Below are positions 22,661 to 34,699 of a stretch of 64,000 bases of DNA, in pieces. This DNA comes from Sulfurivirga caldicuralii (GTDB lineage: Bacteria; Pseudomonadota; Gammaproteobacteria; Thiomicrospirales; Thiomicrospiraceae). The stretch spans positions 248,001-312,000 of the forward strand of contig NZ_FSRE01000003.1 of assembly GCF_900141795.1 (NCBI RefSeq), written 5' to 3'. The position numbers and the translations under genes are program-made. How positions within the stretch are numbered: the stretch's first letter is position 1; the number at the start of each line of letters is the position of its first letter. The notes under the pieces are model-generated. The model had not been told where the DNA came from. It saw only the letters and a list, made by a program, of their open reading frames with translations, and did not search any database.

Positions 22661-23917
22661 TTATTCGCGAATGGTGCCGTCGCCCAACACGATCCACTTC
22701 TGCGAAGTCAGCCCTTCCAGCCCAACCGGACCACGGGCGTGGAATTTATCAGTGGAAATGCCGATTTCTGCGCCCAGCCCGTATTCAAACCCATCGGCAA
22801 AGCGGGTGGAGGCATTCACCATTACCGAGCTGGAGTCCACCTCGGCCAAAAAGCGCCGTGCGGTGGTGAAGTTTTCCGTAATGATGGATTCAGTGTGGCC
22901 GGAGCTGTACTGCGCGATATGATCCATGGCCGCATCCACATCATCCACCACGCGGATGGAGAGAATCGGCCCCAGATATTCGCTGGCCCAGTCCTCTTCC
23001 GTGGCCGGTTTGGCATCGATAATGGCACGGGTGCGCTCACAGCCGCGCAGCTCCACGCCCTTTTCCGCATACAGCTTCGCCAGCGGCGGCAGCACGGTTG
23101 CGGCAATATCGTCGTCCACCAGCAGGGTTTCCATGGCGTTGCACACACCGTAGCGCTGCGTCTTGGCATTAAAGGCCACCTTAATGGCCTTGTCCACGTC
23201 CGCGTCCCGGTCGATATACACATGGCAGATGCCATCCAGATGCTTGATCACCGGTACGCGCGCGTCACGGCTGATGCGCTCAATCAGTCCCTTGCCGCCG
23301 CGGGGGATGATTACATCCACATATTCCGGCATGGTGATCAGCTCACCCACCGCGGCGCGATCGGTGGTCTCCACCACCTGCACGGTGGCCGACGGCAGAC
23401 CCGCCTGCTCAACGCCGGTGCGGATACACTCGGCCAGCGCACGGTTGGAGTGAATGGCCTCGCTGCCACCGCGCAGAATGGCGGCATTGCCCGACTTCAG
23501 ACACAGCGCCGCCGCATCCACGGTGACATTGGGACGCGATTCGTAGATGATGCCCACCACGCCCAGCGGCACACGCATCTTGCCCACCTGAATGCCGGAC
23601 GGACGCATGCGCATGTCGGTGATCTCGCCCACCAGGTCAGGCAACTGCGCAATCTGCTTCAGGCCGTCGATCATGGTGTCGATGACCTTGTCGGAAAGCT
23701 CGAGACGATCCAACAATGCCACATCCAGCCCGTTGGCACGGCCTGCTTCCAGATCCCGGGCGTTTTCCGCCTGCAGGGTTTCCCGCTTGCGGGCGATCTC
23801 GTCCGCAATGGCTTGCAGCGCCGCATTCTTCTGCGCGGTGGAGACACGGCGCAGCGTCCGGGACGCTTCGCGCGCCTGTGCACCCAATTGCTGCATGTAC
23901 TGCTTGACGTCGTTCAT
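22661..23917 (-). CDS. proA: Glutamate-5-semialdehyde dehydrogenase (gamma-glutamyl phosphate reductase)
   Basis: This 418-residue enzyme is the second step of proline synthesis and uses NADPH to reduce glutamyl-5-phosphate. It has the aldehyde dehydrogenase fold with [30 protein letters not shown] (NADP-binding region, about residues 105-135) and the catalytic cysteine in [12 protein letters not shown] (near 258). The late block is [17 protein letters not shown]. The start at 23917 overlaps the holA stop as ATGA and has GGAG upstream; the longer frame would run into holA. It is the last gene of a leuS-lptE-holA-proA operon. Its partners proB (48.0 kb) and proC (32.9 kb) are elsewhere in the window. 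Confidence 0.97.
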   Translation of the reverse strand: MNDVKQYMQQLGAQAREASRTLRRVSTAQKNAALQAIADEIARKRETLQAENARDLEAGRANGLDVALLDRLELSDKVIDTMIDGLKQIAQLPDLVGEITDMRMRPSGIQVGKMRVPLGVVGIIYESRPNVTVDAAALCLKSGNAAILRGGSEAIHSNRALAECIRTGVEQAGLPSATVQVVETTDRAAVGELITMPEYVDVIIPRGGKGLIERISRDARVPVIKHLDGICHVYIDRDADVDKAIKVAFNAKTQRYGVCNAMETLLVDDDIAATVLPPLAKLYAEKGVELRGCERTRAIIDAKPATEEDWASEYLGPILSIRVVDDVDAAMDHIAQYSSGHTESIITENFTTARRFLAEVDSSSVMVNASTRFADGFEYGLGAEIGISTDKFHARGPVGLEGLTSQKWIVLGDGTIRE

Positions 23918-24897
23918 AGTGTTTCTCCGCAAATCGTGTTCACGATACCATCCAGCGCGATCCACGGATCGCCGCTGCGAATGCCCTTATTCATCTGATC
24001 GATCTCTCCCAATTGTGCCAGCGCCGCCGCCCAGCGTGCCGGGTCAAGGCGCTGTGCCGCCGCCTGGTAACGCGCCTGCTGAGTGCGCCAGATCTTCAAT
24101 GCCTGTGCGCTGCGCCCCAACGCCAGCTGATAATAGAGACGTATTTCCCGCGCCAGCAGCCATACGATCAAAGTGGCGTCGGTACCAGTCTGGCGCAGGC
24201 GCTGCAAGGTGTGCAGCGCCTGACCCACTTCGCCGAACAGCAGCGCATCGCCCAGGGCGAACAGCTGATAGTGCGCCTCGTCCACCACATTGTCACGTAC
24301 CTCTGGCACGTCGATGGTGGCGCCCTCGCCGTAGCGCAGCGCCAGAATTTCCAGCGCCTGCGCCGCCGCCAGCAGGTTGCCCTCCACCCGCTCTGCCAGC
24401 AACGCGGCTGCATCCGGCGTAAGCGTCAGCCCGTGGGCCTGCGCCTGCTGGATGCACCAGTTGGGCAGCTGCATGGGAGGCACTTCACGTGCCTGAATCA
24501 CCAGCCCCGCCTGCTCGATCGCCTGCACCCAGGCACTCTTTAGCTGGCGGCCGTCCAGCCGTCCGCTGAAGATGGCCAGCACGGCATCGGCAGGCGGCTG
24601 CTGCGCCCACTGGCGGAAAAACGCGGCGCCGTCCTTTCCGGGCGTGCCCTTGGGCAGGTCCAGCTGAAAATACTGACCGGCGGAAAACAGGCTGCCTGAC
24701 TGCGTCTGCTGGGCAATGGCATCCCAGTCGCTGTCGGCGCCCACCTCGATGCTGATGCGCTCGCTCAACCTCCTTTCCTGCGCCTGCCGCCACAGGGCAT
24801 CGCGCACCTGCTGCTGGTGCCAGGGCTCATCCCCATGCACCAGCACAATTGGCGGCAAGGGCAACGGATTGCGCAAGTAGGCGTCAGCAGGGATCAT
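23914..24897 (-). CDS. holA: DNA polymerase III, delta subunit (clamp-loader wrench)
   Basis: This 327-residue member of the HolA family opens the beta clamp as part of the gamma/tau-delta-delta' loader. Recognisable features are the N-terminal [21 protein letters not shown] block near residue 20, the beta-interacting region around [15 protein letters not shown] (the LF pair), the middle [31 protein letters not shown] helix set, and the domain III collar-type helices at the end. Overall conservation is low, as is usual for this family, but the context leuS-lptE-holA is a standard gammaproteobacterial arrangement. Its stop overlaps the proA start by 4 bases. Confidence 0.93.
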   Translation of the reverse strand: MIPADAYLRNPLPLPPIVLVHGDEPWHQQQVRDALWRQAQERRLSERISIEVGADSDWDAIAQQTQSGSLFSAGQYFQLDLPKGTPGKDGAAFFRQWAQQPPADAVLAIFSGRLDGRQLKSAWVQAIEQAGLVIQAREVPPMQLPNWCIQQAQAHGLTLTPDAAALLAERVEGNLLAAAQALEILALRYGEGATIDVPEVRDNVVDEAHYQLFALGDALLFGEVGQALHTLQRLRQTGTDATLIVWLLAREIRLYYQLALGRSAQALKIWRTQQARYQAAAQRLDPARWAAALAQLGEIDQMNKGIRSGDPWIALDGIVNTICGETL

Positions 24898-24939
24898 ACA
24901 TGCGTGTCCTCATGCTGCATCGGCTCGGGCACCCGCACC

Positions 24940-28043
<3,104 letters not shown>

Positions 28044-28061
28044 TTATAACGGGAGACCCCT

Positions 28062-28451
28062 ATGCTCAACGAACAACAGAAACGCGCCTATGCTGCCCTG
28101 CTCAAGCGCGCGCAGGAAGCAGCAAAGGAAGCCGAAGACAGAATCCTTGAGACCATGCACGAGGTGATCGACAAGGCCTCGGAAGTGGAAGCCGAATTTG
28201 CCGAGCTGAGCAAGGAAGAGCTGGAAAAGGTCAAGGCAGCCCTGAAAGAGGACCTCAACGCCGTTGCCAACTACTTTGAAGAAGTGGGCGAAGGGCTGGA
28301 AGAGATCCTCACCATGGATGCGGCCTATCTGGAAGAGAAGTTTCTCGAGCTGTCGGAAAAGCTGGCCGACCCGGCGCAGCTGGAACTGCTCAAGCTGCGC
28401 TTGCTCGCAGCCATGAAAACGCACGCAAAGCACGATACGTCCAAATCGTAA
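28062..28451 (+). CDS. YbeL/DUF1451-like helical protein lacking the zinc ribbon
   Basis: This 129-residue, highly acidic, all-helical protein (MLNEQQKRAYAALLKRAQE, then SKEELEKVKAALKEDLNAVANYFEEVGEGLEE) corresponds in pattern and position to the N-terminal part of the YbeL (DUF1451) family, which is also divergent from leuS in E. coli. That family normally ends in a zinc ribbon with two CxxC pairs; this protein contains no cysteine at all and stops where the ribbon would begin. Its function is unknown in any organism. A good GGGAG ribosome site precedes the ATG. The gene is convergent with the SIMPL gene, and their stops lie about 20 bases apart. Confidence 0.75.
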   Translation: MLNEQQKRAYAALLKRAQEAAKEAEDRILETMHEVIDKASEVEAEFAELSKEELEKVKAALKEDLNAVANYFEEVGEGLEEILTMDAAYLEEKFLELSEKLADPAQLELLKLRLLAAMKTHAKHDTSKS

Positions 28452-28469
28452 TCGCCCTTTCTGATCGTT

Positions 28470-29159
28470 CTACCGCATCACGCACGCCTGCACATGCGCT
28501 GAAACGCGCACATCCTGCGTGCCCGCCTGAATGGCGGGCGCAGGCGCTGCGTCCATCATTTTGGCCATGGCGGCCCGAAACACGGGGCGTGGCGCCTCAC
28601 CACCGGAAAGATTAACCGTCTGAATCGCCACTTCGCTGCGGCCCAGCGCCTGCCCATGAGCTTCGGCCCGCTTGCGGGCCTCCTTGAGTACGGCCAGCTC
28701 GAGCGCTTCCCTTGCAGCACGACGCCGTAGCTCGGACACCACTGGCGTAATCCCCGACAGGGTCAGGTAACGCTGCAGCGCCGCCAGCGCGCGGGTGGTC
28801 TGATCCGCCACCGGCCCCTTGAGCAGAACCCCATAGCGCCCGCGCCAGGCAATGATCACCTTGCGCTTGCTGTCATAGACCGGCCAGCTGCTAAAGGTGC
28901 GTGTCTGCACCTCTACCTCCGGCGCATAAGGCTCTGCCGCCGCCTTAACCTGTTGGGAAATGCGGTTGAGCTGGCGGTTGATAGTCGCCACATTGCCTGC
29001 CTGCACTTCCACATACAGCTTGGCGTGCAGACGATCCACCTCAACCGACTGGCTGCGCGCCACACTGAAGCTGATCTGCGTGCCGGCACAGTCCGTCGCC
29101 TGACTTACTGGGCTCAAAAGCAGCAAAAACGCGCTTAAAAGGGCAATATAACGGGGCAT
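28470..29159 (-). CDS. Exported SIMPL (DUF541) domain protein
   Basis: This 229-residue protein has a signal peptide (MPRYIALLSAFLLLLSPVSQA, cleavage after SQA) and a SIMPL-type domain. That domain is shown by VEVDRLHAKLYVEVQAGNVATINRQLNRI, a long LxKxG-like middle, and the typical ALELAVLKEARKRAEAHGQALG helix followed by VAIQTVNLSGG. SIMPL/YggE-like proteins are periplasmic, form rings, and have been linked to oxidative stress tolerance; the molecular role is unclear. The start at 29159 is chosen because it gives the signal sequence. The open frame further upstream only arises from the dispersed repeat and the neighbouring gene. Confidence 0.85.
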   Translation of the reverse strand: MPRYIALLSAFLLLLSPVSQATDCAGTQISFSVARSQSVEVDRLHAKLYVEVQAGNVATINRQLNRISQQVKAAAEPYAPEVEVQTRTFSSWPVYDSKRKVIIAWRGRYGVLLKGPVADQTTRALAALQRYLTLSGITPVVSELRRRAAREALELAVLKEARKRAEAHGQALGRSEVAIQTVNLSGGEAPRPVFRAAMAKMMDAAPAPAIQAGTQDVRVSAHVQACVMR

Positions 29160-29187
29160 GAAAGCATCTCCGGAAAAAGTGGCTTTG

Positions 29188-29205
29188 AAAAAGTCGGGGA
29201 CCCCC
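29188..29205 (+). repeat. Dispersed repeat copy 5
   Basis: AAAAAGTCGGGGACCCCC in the 49-base gap between the PEBP-like gene and the SIMPL gene. It separates two genes that read in the same direction. Confidence 0.85.
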
Positions 29206-29208
29206 GTC

Positions 29209-29682
29209 TTAGCTGCGCTCAAAGCGCGCCATGATGGTGGCGGAATCCAGCGCATGCCCCTCGATCCAGCGTGCGGCCTGCTCGGGCGGTGTATCCACCG
29301 TGAGCGGCGCCTTGGCCACCGGCAGTGCCCACACGGTAATGTAGTAACGGTGCGGCCCATGCCCCACGGGCGGACAGGGGCCGCCATAGCCGGGCTCGCC
29401 AAAGGTGGTCACGCTTTCCACCGCACCCAGTTCCCGCAGCCAGGGCCCCGCCCCTTCCGGGAGACTGTGCAAGGTGGACGGAATATCGAATACGATCCAG
29501 TGCCACCAGCCACCGGGGTGAGGCGCATCCGGATCGTGCATGGTGATGGCAAAGCTCTGCGTACCGGGCGGCTCGCCACGCCACTCCAGCGGTGGCGACA
29601 GGTTATCCCCCGTACAGCCGTAGCCGCGATACACATAGCGCAGCGGGAACCATTCACCCAGCGCTGGACTTCTCAACTCCAT
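29209..29682 (-). CDS. PEBP-family protein (YbhB/YbcL-like)
   Basis: This 157-residue phosphatidylethanolamine-binding-protein-like protein has the ligand-pocket motifs DPDAPHPGGWWHWIVFDIP (about residues 50-68) and GPCPPVGHGPHRYYITVWAL (about 100-119). Both are canonical for the bacterial YbhB/YbcL group. There is no signal peptide, so it is probably cytoplasmic. Bacterial members have no firmly assigned substrate, and some inhibit serine proteases or kinases. The start at 29682 follows AAGGAGGG closely. It lies upstream of the SIMPL gene on the same strand with a dispersed repeat between. Confidence 0.93.
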   Translation of the reverse strand: MELRSPALGEWFPLRYVYRGYGCTGDNLSPPLEWRGEPPGTQSFAITMHDPDAPHPGGWWHWIVFDIPSTLHSLPEGAGPWLRELGAVESVTTFGEPGYGGPCPPVGHGPHRYYITVWALPVAKAPLTVDTPPEQAARWIEGHALDSATIMARFERS

Positions 29683-29917
29683 GACACCCTCCTTTTGCCA
29701 CGTTTGACAGTTTCATGTTACGCCCACGGAGGCAAAAAGAGAAGCCATTGTCTTATGCGAACGGGCTAAGCTTTCCATTCGCAAAAGCTGTTGCCCGCCC
29801 GTCACAATAGAGCGAGAAGATGATGGCACTCGCCTCGCGTGTGTCAGGCCACATTCCCAAAAGCACCGCCGCATCCCACGCCGCTGGCGCACAGGCTGCG
29901 CAACGGTACCCCAGGCA

Positions 29918-30151
29918 TCAGAGCTCTTCGCTGAGAATACGCTCTTCCTGACGGAACTCATGCGCCAGCGTTTCGAGACGCTTGGCCACATCGTGCATGG
30001 TGGTGGCATAGACATCCCCAATGGCCGCCTCCACCAGCAGCAACAGTTCATCAAAGTGCTCACGGTCGATGGTTTGCGCCACCTCATCAGGCAGCATTTC
30101 TTCAAAACGCTGCACCACCCCTTCAGCTCGCTTGCGGATTTGTGTTCTCAT
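29918..30151 (-). CDS. Small conserved-looking protein downstream of PPK2
   Basis: This 77-residue acidic helical protein begins MRTQIRKRAEGVVQRFEEML. I do not recognise it. It starts 3 bases after the ppk2 stop on the same strand with GGAGG upstream, so it is almost certainly co-translated with ppk2 and could be a partner or regulator of the kinase. No domain, transmembrane helix or cysteine pattern is visible. The 235 bases between its stop and the PEBP gene hold nothing I can support. Confidence 0.65.
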   Translation of the reverse strand: MRTQIRKRAEGVVQRFEEMLPDEVAQTIDREHFDELLLLVEAAIGDVYATTMHDVAKRLETLAHEFRQEERILSEEL

Positions 30152-30154
30152 TAC

Positions 30155-30952
30155 TCAGTCCTCCTTGAAAATATCGTCGCCACTGGCCAGAATCAGCGGA
30201 TCGGGCTGCCCGACCACCTCCTGATCCTTGCCATCATAATCGAAATGGCTCAGTACATAGCGCATGGCCGCCAGACGGGCGCGTTTCTTGTCGTCCGACT
30301 TGATCACCGTCCACGGTGCATGCTTGGTGTTGGTATAGAAGAACATGTCTTCCTTCGCATTGGTGTAGTCGTCCCAGCGGTCCAGCGAGGCCAGGTCCAT
30401 GGGACTCAGTTTCCACTGCTTGAGTGGGTCCTTCTTGCGCGCGTTGAAGCGCCGCAACTGCTCTTTGCGGCTCACCGAGAACCAGAACTTCATGAAGTGG
30501 ATGCCTTCCTCCACGATCATCTTCTCCAGCTCGGGCGCCTGATGCAAAAACTGGTTGTACTCGCTGGGGGTACAGAAGCCCATCACCCGCTCCACGCCGG
30601 CACGGTTGTACCAGGAACGGTCGAAGAACACCATCTCGCCCGAGGTGGGGAAATGGCTGATATAGCGCTGAAAATACCACTGCCCCTTTTCGATTTCGGA
30701 GGGCTTGTCCAGCGCCACCACGCGTGCGCCACGGGGATTCAGGTGTTCCATGAAGCGCTTGATGGTGCCCCCCTTGCCGGCTGCATCGCGCCCTTCAAAC
30801 AGGATCATCAGCCGCTCGCCGGACTCCTTGATCCACTTCTGCAGCTTGAGCAGCTCAATCTGCAGCAGGCGCTTCTGCGCCTCGTACTCATTGCGCGACA
30901 TCTTTTCTTCGTAAGGGTAGCCGTTCTGGCTTGATACAATCTTTTTACCCAT
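30155..30952 (-). CDS. ppk2: Polyphosphate kinase 2 (PPK2 class I)
   Basis: This 265-residue PPK2 has the Walker A-like EGRDAAGKGGTIKRF (about residues 50-64) and the Walker B-like FFDRSWYNRAGVERVMGFC (about 109-127). The lid module DPLKQWKLSPMD comes later. A single PPK2 domain of this size is class I, which uses polyphosphate to phosphorylate nucleoside diphosphates (NDP to NTP) and the reverse; the preferred nucleotide is not evident. It is cytoplasmic. It forms a two-gene unit with the 77-residue protein downstream and is divergent from yggS, with an AT-rich 58-base promoter region between. Confidence 0.95.
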   Translation of the reverse strand: MGKKIVSSQNGYPYEEKMSRNEYEAQKRLLQIELLKLQKWIKESGERLMILFEGRDAAGKGGTIKRFMEHLNPRGARVVALDKPSEIEKGQWYFQRYISHFPTSGEMVFFDRSWYNRAGVERVMGFCTPSEYNQFLHQAPELEKMIVEEGIHFMKFWFSVSRKEQLRRFNARKKDPLKQWKLSPMDLASLDRWDDYTNAKEDMFFYTNTKHAPWTVIKSDDKKRARLAAMRYVLSHFDYDGKDQEVVGQPDPLILASGDDIFKED

Positions 30953-31010
30953 TGATAGTGACTCCTCTCTTATCAGCGATAAACTATTAATTATATAAGT
31001 TAGAGTTTAT

Positions 31011-31751
31011 ATGAATCTTGATCCAGATCAATTTGAAAGCGAAGCACGCCAACGTCTTGAAACGGTACAGAGCCGCATTGCCCGTGCCTGCGAACAGGCC
31101 GGGCGTAATCCGGCCGACATTACCCTGCTGGCGGTCAGCAAGACCAAACCCATCGAAATGGTCAATGCCTATGCGAAACTGGGACTGAAGCACTTCGGCG
31201 AGAACTACGTGCAGGAAGGTGTGGACAAGCAGATGCAACGTCCCGACCTGTGCTGGCACATGATTGGCCCCATTCAATCCAACAAGACCAAGCTGATCGC
31301 GCAACATTTCGACTGGGTGCACAGCATCGATCGCCTCAAGATCGCCCGGCGGCTCAACGAACAGCGCCCGCCCGAAAAGGGGCCATTACCCGTCCTGATT
31401 GAAGTCAATACCAGTGGCGAGGCCAGCAAGGCGGGTGTGCCACCCGAGCAGGTAGAAGAACTGGCCCAGGCCATTGCCAAAATGGACAGCCTGCAGTTGC
31501 GCGGCCTGATGACCATTCCTGCGCGCAGCACCACACTGGAGGAACAGCGCAGCCCTTTTCGCATGCTGCGCGAGCTGCTGGAACAGCTCAATCAGCGCGG
31601 CCTGCAGCTGGACACCCTTTCCATGGGCATGAGCGCCGATCTGGAAGCCGCCATTCTCGAAGGCGCCACCATTGTGCGCATCGGCACCGACCTGTTCGGC
31701 CCGCGGGATTACGGAGCGCAAAAACAAGAAACCCCGCACAAGGCGGGGTGA
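31011..31751 (+). CDS. yggS: Pyridoxal phosphate homeostasis protein (YggS/PROSC)
   Basis: This 246-residue alanine-racemase-fold protein binds PLP and keeps free PLP and amino acid pools in balance. The PLP lysine lies in LLAVSKTKP (about residue 44). The HFGENYVQE, WHMIGPIQSNKTK and STLSMGMSADLEAAI-like blocks (LDTLSMGMSADLEAA) and the C-terminal VRIGTDLFGPRDY are all standard. Unlike the common order, it is separated from proC-yggT-yggU by one gene on the opposite strand. The 3' end of the gene overlaps a terminator that serves the convergent gene. Confidence 0.96.
   Translation: MNLDPDQFESEARQRLETVQSRIARACEQAGRNPADITLLAVSKTKPIEMVNAYAKLGLKHFGENYVQEGVDKQMQRPDLCWHMIGPIQSNKTKLIAQHFDWVHSIDRLKIARRLNEQRPPEKGPLPVLIEVNTSGEASKAGVPPEQVEELAQAIAKMDSLQLRGLMTIPARSTTLEEQRSPFRMLRELLEQLNQRGLQLDTLSMGMSADLEAAILEGATIVRIGTDLFGPRDYGAQKQETPHKAG
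31720..31749 (-). terminator. Terminator of the 31780-32793 gene, embedded in the yggS 3' end
   Basis: A 7-bp stem, ACCCCGC/GCGGGGT, is followed on the minus strand by TTCTTGTTTTT. It coincides with the last codons of yggS on the plus strand. Confidence 0.6.
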
Positions 31752-31779
31752 TCTCCTTTTTGAAAGCCGGGCCCAACCG

Positions 31780-32793
31780 TCAGGCGGTTGATGTCTCCGG
31801 ACGCGGGGTATTTGCCTCCGCCCGCGCAGCGGAGGATTCAACGGATTCCTGCTCAGCAGCCTGCGCCGCTGACGCCTGATCGGCTGCCGCCTCACCTGTC
31901 TGCTCGTTTTCTTCGCCCGTTTCAGTCTCATTTGCAGTCGGCGCATCCAGCCTGGTGCCAAGCAGTTCGGCCATCTGCTGACGCAGCTGCTGGATAACCT
32001 GGGTCAAGGCATCCACATCCTGACCATCCTCACTGCCCAAGGCAGCCATCATGCCTTCCACAGAGGTATCGGCAAACCTGAAGTGGGCGCTGAGCGACTG
32101 CTCCGCCTGCGTCATCTGTGCCTGCCACTGCTCCACACGCAATTGCTGCACCAGCGGATGGGCGGGTCGCGGTCCATGCCCCGGGCGCACCACTTGCTGA
32201 TATACCTGCACCGCCGCCTGCTGACGCTGATGCACCTGTACGCGTTGGCGCATGTTCAGATCAAAATAGGCCAGCTGGCTTTTATCGAAGTGCATCTGGC
32301 TCAGCTCATCCAGTGCACCCTGCATGTCGCCATTGAAAAAGTCCTGCGCCAGCTCGCCCACCTGCTTCATCACCGCCTGCAGCGCCGCAAGCTCGTCTTC
32401 GTTGAGATCGCCCTGTACATGGATACCGATGCCCGCTTCAAACTGCCCGGCCTGCAGCTGAGAAAGGCTGCCCACCAGTGCGGTGTTCTGTCCATCTGTC
32501 GCACCTGCGGCCACCAGGGTTGTCTGCTGCATGGCCCCCAGCTTCTGGCGCACGCTCACCTGCACACGGTCCCCTTCCTGCGTAGTCAGCTCGAAGGTGA
32601 GGGTATTGCTCATGCGCACCTGCCACATTGACTGGGCACCAATGGCCGCAGCCGTGATGGGGCGGCGGGATGGGTGACCATGCTCTGCATGATGTGGTGC
32701 CGGTTTCTGACGAGCTCCGGCAAGCAGTGGGTTATCGCGGTTCGGCTCGGCCAGAGCGCCGAGGAGTGATGAGGCAGATGCAATGTTGTTCAT
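31780..32793 (-). CDS. Uncharacterised Gln/Ala-rich protein, DUF5610-like
   Basis: This 337-residue protein begins MNNIASASSLLG. The middle (GIHVQGDLNEDELAALQAVMKQ, then LAQDFFNGDMQGALDELSQM) reads like a compact domain I associate with DUF5610-type proteins, though only from memory. The rest is Gln/Ala-rich with a low-complexity acidic tail. There is no signal peptide or transmembrane helix. The start at 32793 has a GGGAG-type site about 10 bases upstream; the 58 residues further upstream would overlap the proC leader and are not coding. It is divergent from proC and convergent with yggS, interrupting the usual yggS-proC neighbourhood. Function unknown. Confidence 0.75.
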   Translation of the reverse strand: MNNIASASSLLGALAEPNRDNPLLAGARQKPAPHHAEHGHPSRRPITAAAIGAQSMWQVRMSNTLTFELTTQEGDRVQVSVRQKLGAMQQTTLVAAGATDGQNTALVGSLSQLQAGQFEAGIGIHVQGDLNEDELAALQAVMKQVGELAQDFFNGDMQGALDELSQMHFDKSQLAYFDLNMRQRVQVHQRQQAAVQVYQQVVRPGHGPRPAHPLVQQLRVEQWQAQMTQAEQSLSAHFRFADTSVEGMMAALGSEDGQDVDALTQVIQQLRQQMAELLGTRLDAPTANETETGEENEQTGEAAADQASAAQAAEQESVESSAARAEANTPRPETSTA

Positions 32794-32899
32794 GGCCCGT
32801 TCTCCCTGCTGCCTGAAGGCTATCGGCAGCAGCAAGAAAACCTTGAGAAGCCTCTTGCAGCCACTAAAATGAGGATAACCTTTCAATGGATGGACAAGC

Positions 32900-33739
32900 A
32901 TGGACGCAACCATCGCTTTTATCGGCGCCGGCAACATGGCACGCAGCCTGATCGGCGGACTGATCAACAGCAGTTATGACCGCCAGCGCCTGCTGGCGAC
33001 GGATCCCAACGAGGACGCCCGCCAGCAGCTCACCAGCACACTGGGCATCAGCGCTCTGGCAGACAACCACGAGGCCGCCGGCAAGGCCGATGTGGTGGTG
33101 CTGGCGGTCAAGCCGCAGCAGCTGCAGGCCGTGTGCCGCGAGCTGGCGGACACCGTGCAGCAGCACAAGCCGCTGATCGTTTCCATTGCTGCCGGCATCC
33201 GCTCGGACGACATCGACCGCTGGCTGGGCGGCAGCATGGCCATCGTGCGCGCCATGCCCAATACACCTGCGCTGGTGGGCAGTGGTGCCAGCGGTTTGTA
33301 CGCCAATGCAGCGGTGACACCGGAACAGAAGGAGCTGGCGGAAAATATTCTTCGCGCCGTCGGCATCACCGTATGGGTCAACAAGGAAACCCTGCTGGAT
33401 GCCGTCACTGCAGTATCCGGCAGCGGGCCGGCTTACTTTTTCCTGTTCATGGAGGCGCTCAGCGAAGCCGGCGAACGGCTCGGCCTCGAGGCAGAGGATG
33501 CTCGCCTGCTGACCCTGCAAACCGCACTGGGCGCGGCACGCATGGCCATGGAAAGCGAAGAGCCATTTGCCACGCTGCGGCAGAAAGTCACTTCACCGGG
33601 CGGCACCACCGAAGCCGCACTGAAGGTATTTGGCCGCGAAGGCTGCAGCGAAATCATCGATCAGGCGGCACAGGCCGCCTATCAGCGCGCTGGTGAACTG
33701 GCCGAACAACTTGGCCGCGATACAAAGGAGACAAACTGA
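32900..33739 (+). CDS. proC: Pyrroline-5-carboxylate reductase
   Basis: This 279-residue enzyme catalyses the last step of proline synthesis, reducing P5C with NAD(P)H. It has the N-terminal Rossmann motif IAFIGAGNMARSLIGGL-like (TIAFIGAGNMARSLIGG, residues 4-20) and the VVVLAVKPQQL strand. The P5CR signature in the C-terminal helical domain (AVSGSGPAYFFLFMEALSEAGERLGL and SPGGTTEAALKVF) is intact. Its stop overlaps the start of yggT by one base (TGATG), so proC-yggT-yggU are translationally linked, the order common in gammaproteobacteria. Confidence 0.97.
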   Translation: MDATIAFIGAGNMARSLIGGLINSSYDRQRLLATDPNEDARQQLTSTLGISALADNHEAAGKADVVVLAVKPQQLQAVCRELADTVQQHKPLIVSIAAGIRSDDIDRWLGGSMAIVRAMPNTPALVGSGASGLYANAAVTPEQKELAENILRAVGITVWVNKETLLDAVTAVSGSGPAYFFLFMEALSEAGERLGLEAEDARLLTLQTALGAARMAMESEEPFATLRQKVTSPGGTTEAALKVFGREGCSEIIDQAAQAAYQRAGELAEQLGRDTKETN

Positions 33740-34317
33740 TGGGCGCAGGCACACAGGCACTGGTATTTCTGCTGCAGGTCGTTTTCGGCCTGGTGGTCTT
33801 TCTGTTTATCGTGCGCTTTCTCATGCGCGCCACCTTTGTGGACTGGCGCCTGCCGCTGGTGCACGTGGTCGCACGCCTCACCAACTGGGCATGTGCACCG
33901 CTGGGACGCATTATTCCTATCCGAGGCCGCTGGGATCTGGCCGCGCTGGCCGCCGCATTCCTGATCGAAATGGTCTATGTGCTGCTCATCGGCACTGTCA
34001 CCGGCCGCAGTTTTGGCGTGGGCGTTGTCTTTATCGCACTGGCAGAAACGCTGAATGTCCTGCTGGATACGCTCTTTTGGCTGGTGATCATTGCGGTGAT
34101 TCTCAGCTGGATTCAGCCCGGCTACAACCCCAACCTGGCCATTTTTCAGCAAATGGCCGAGCCGATCCTGCGCCCCTTCCAGCGTCTGATCCCGCCCTTG
34201 GGCGGGCTGGACCTGTCGCCAATCGTCGCCATTGTGGCCATCAAGCTGGCGCAGATTCTGCTGGTCGGCCCCTTGGCTGGCTTTGCACAGGGCTTCGTGC
34301 CACCCATGGGCATGTGA
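33739..34317 (+). CDS. yggT: YggT-family integral membrane protein
   Basis: This 192-residue protein has two YGGT repeats, each a pair of hydrophobic helices. The first is near residues 8-30 (FLLQVVFGLVVFLFIVRFLMR) with a second helix near 75, and the other pair lies near 95-130 and 165-185. Each repeat ends in a characteristic loop, seen as RLTNWACAPLGRIIP and MAEPILRPFQRLIPPLGGLDLSPIVA. It is an inner-membrane protein of unknown biochemical role, linked in various bacteria to osmotic or cation stress and envelope organisation. It overlaps proC by one base and precedes yggU by 3 bases. Confidence 0.94.
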   Translation: MGAGTQALVFLLQVVFGLVVFLFIVRFLMRATFVDWRLPLVHVVARLTNWACAPLGRIIPIRGRWDLAALAAAFLIEMVYVLLIGTVTGRSFGVGVVFIALAETLNVLLDTLFWLVIIAVILSWIQPGYNPNLAIFQQMAEPILRPFQRLIPPLGGLDLSPIVAIVAIKLAQILLVGPLAGFAQGFVPPMGM

Positions 34318-34320
34318 GCC

Positions 34321-34593
34321 ATGCGCTGGGACGGCGAGGATCTGATTCTATCCATTCTGTTGCAGCCCAAGGCCAGCTGCGACAAGATTGTCGGCTGGCA
34401 GGGCGATGAGCTGAAAATCGCCATCACCGCCCCGCCGGTGGATGGCAAGGCCAACGCCCATCTGCTCAAGTTTCTCAGCAAGCAGTTCAAGGTAGCCAAA
34501 AGCGCCATCACGCTGGAAGCGGGCGAATTGAACCGCCACAAGCGCGTGCGCATTCACGCACCGCAAAAACTGCCGCCGCAACTGCAGCTCTGA
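34321..34593 (+). CDS. yggU: YggU family protein (DUF167/UPF0235)
   Basis: This 90-residue small alpha/beta protein has the family pattern [17 protein letters not shown] at the start, [24 protein letters not shown] in the middle, and a KRVRIHAP end. The fold is known but the function is not. It is the third gene of proC-yggT-yggU and uses the same spacing as in other gammaproteobacteria. Nothing is unusual in it. Confidence 0.93.
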   Translation: MRWDGEDLILSILLQPKASCDKIVGWQGDELKIAITAPPVDGKANAHLLKFLSKQFKVAKSAITLEAGELNRHKRVRIHAPQKLPPQLQL

Positions 34594-34699
34594 GCGGACC
34601 CACTGCGCCCTCATGCCGAATCACCGGGAGCGACGAAGTGAAACAGAGACAAAAGAGGGTTAACCTGTATGCCTTCACGCAAATCGGAGCACTGCCCCC

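Noticed and set aside
28470-29402. 310-codon version of the SIMPL protein with an extended N-terminus
   Set aside because: The extra residues come from the PEBP gene in another frame and from the dispersed repeat. The start at 29159 gives a clean signal peptide.
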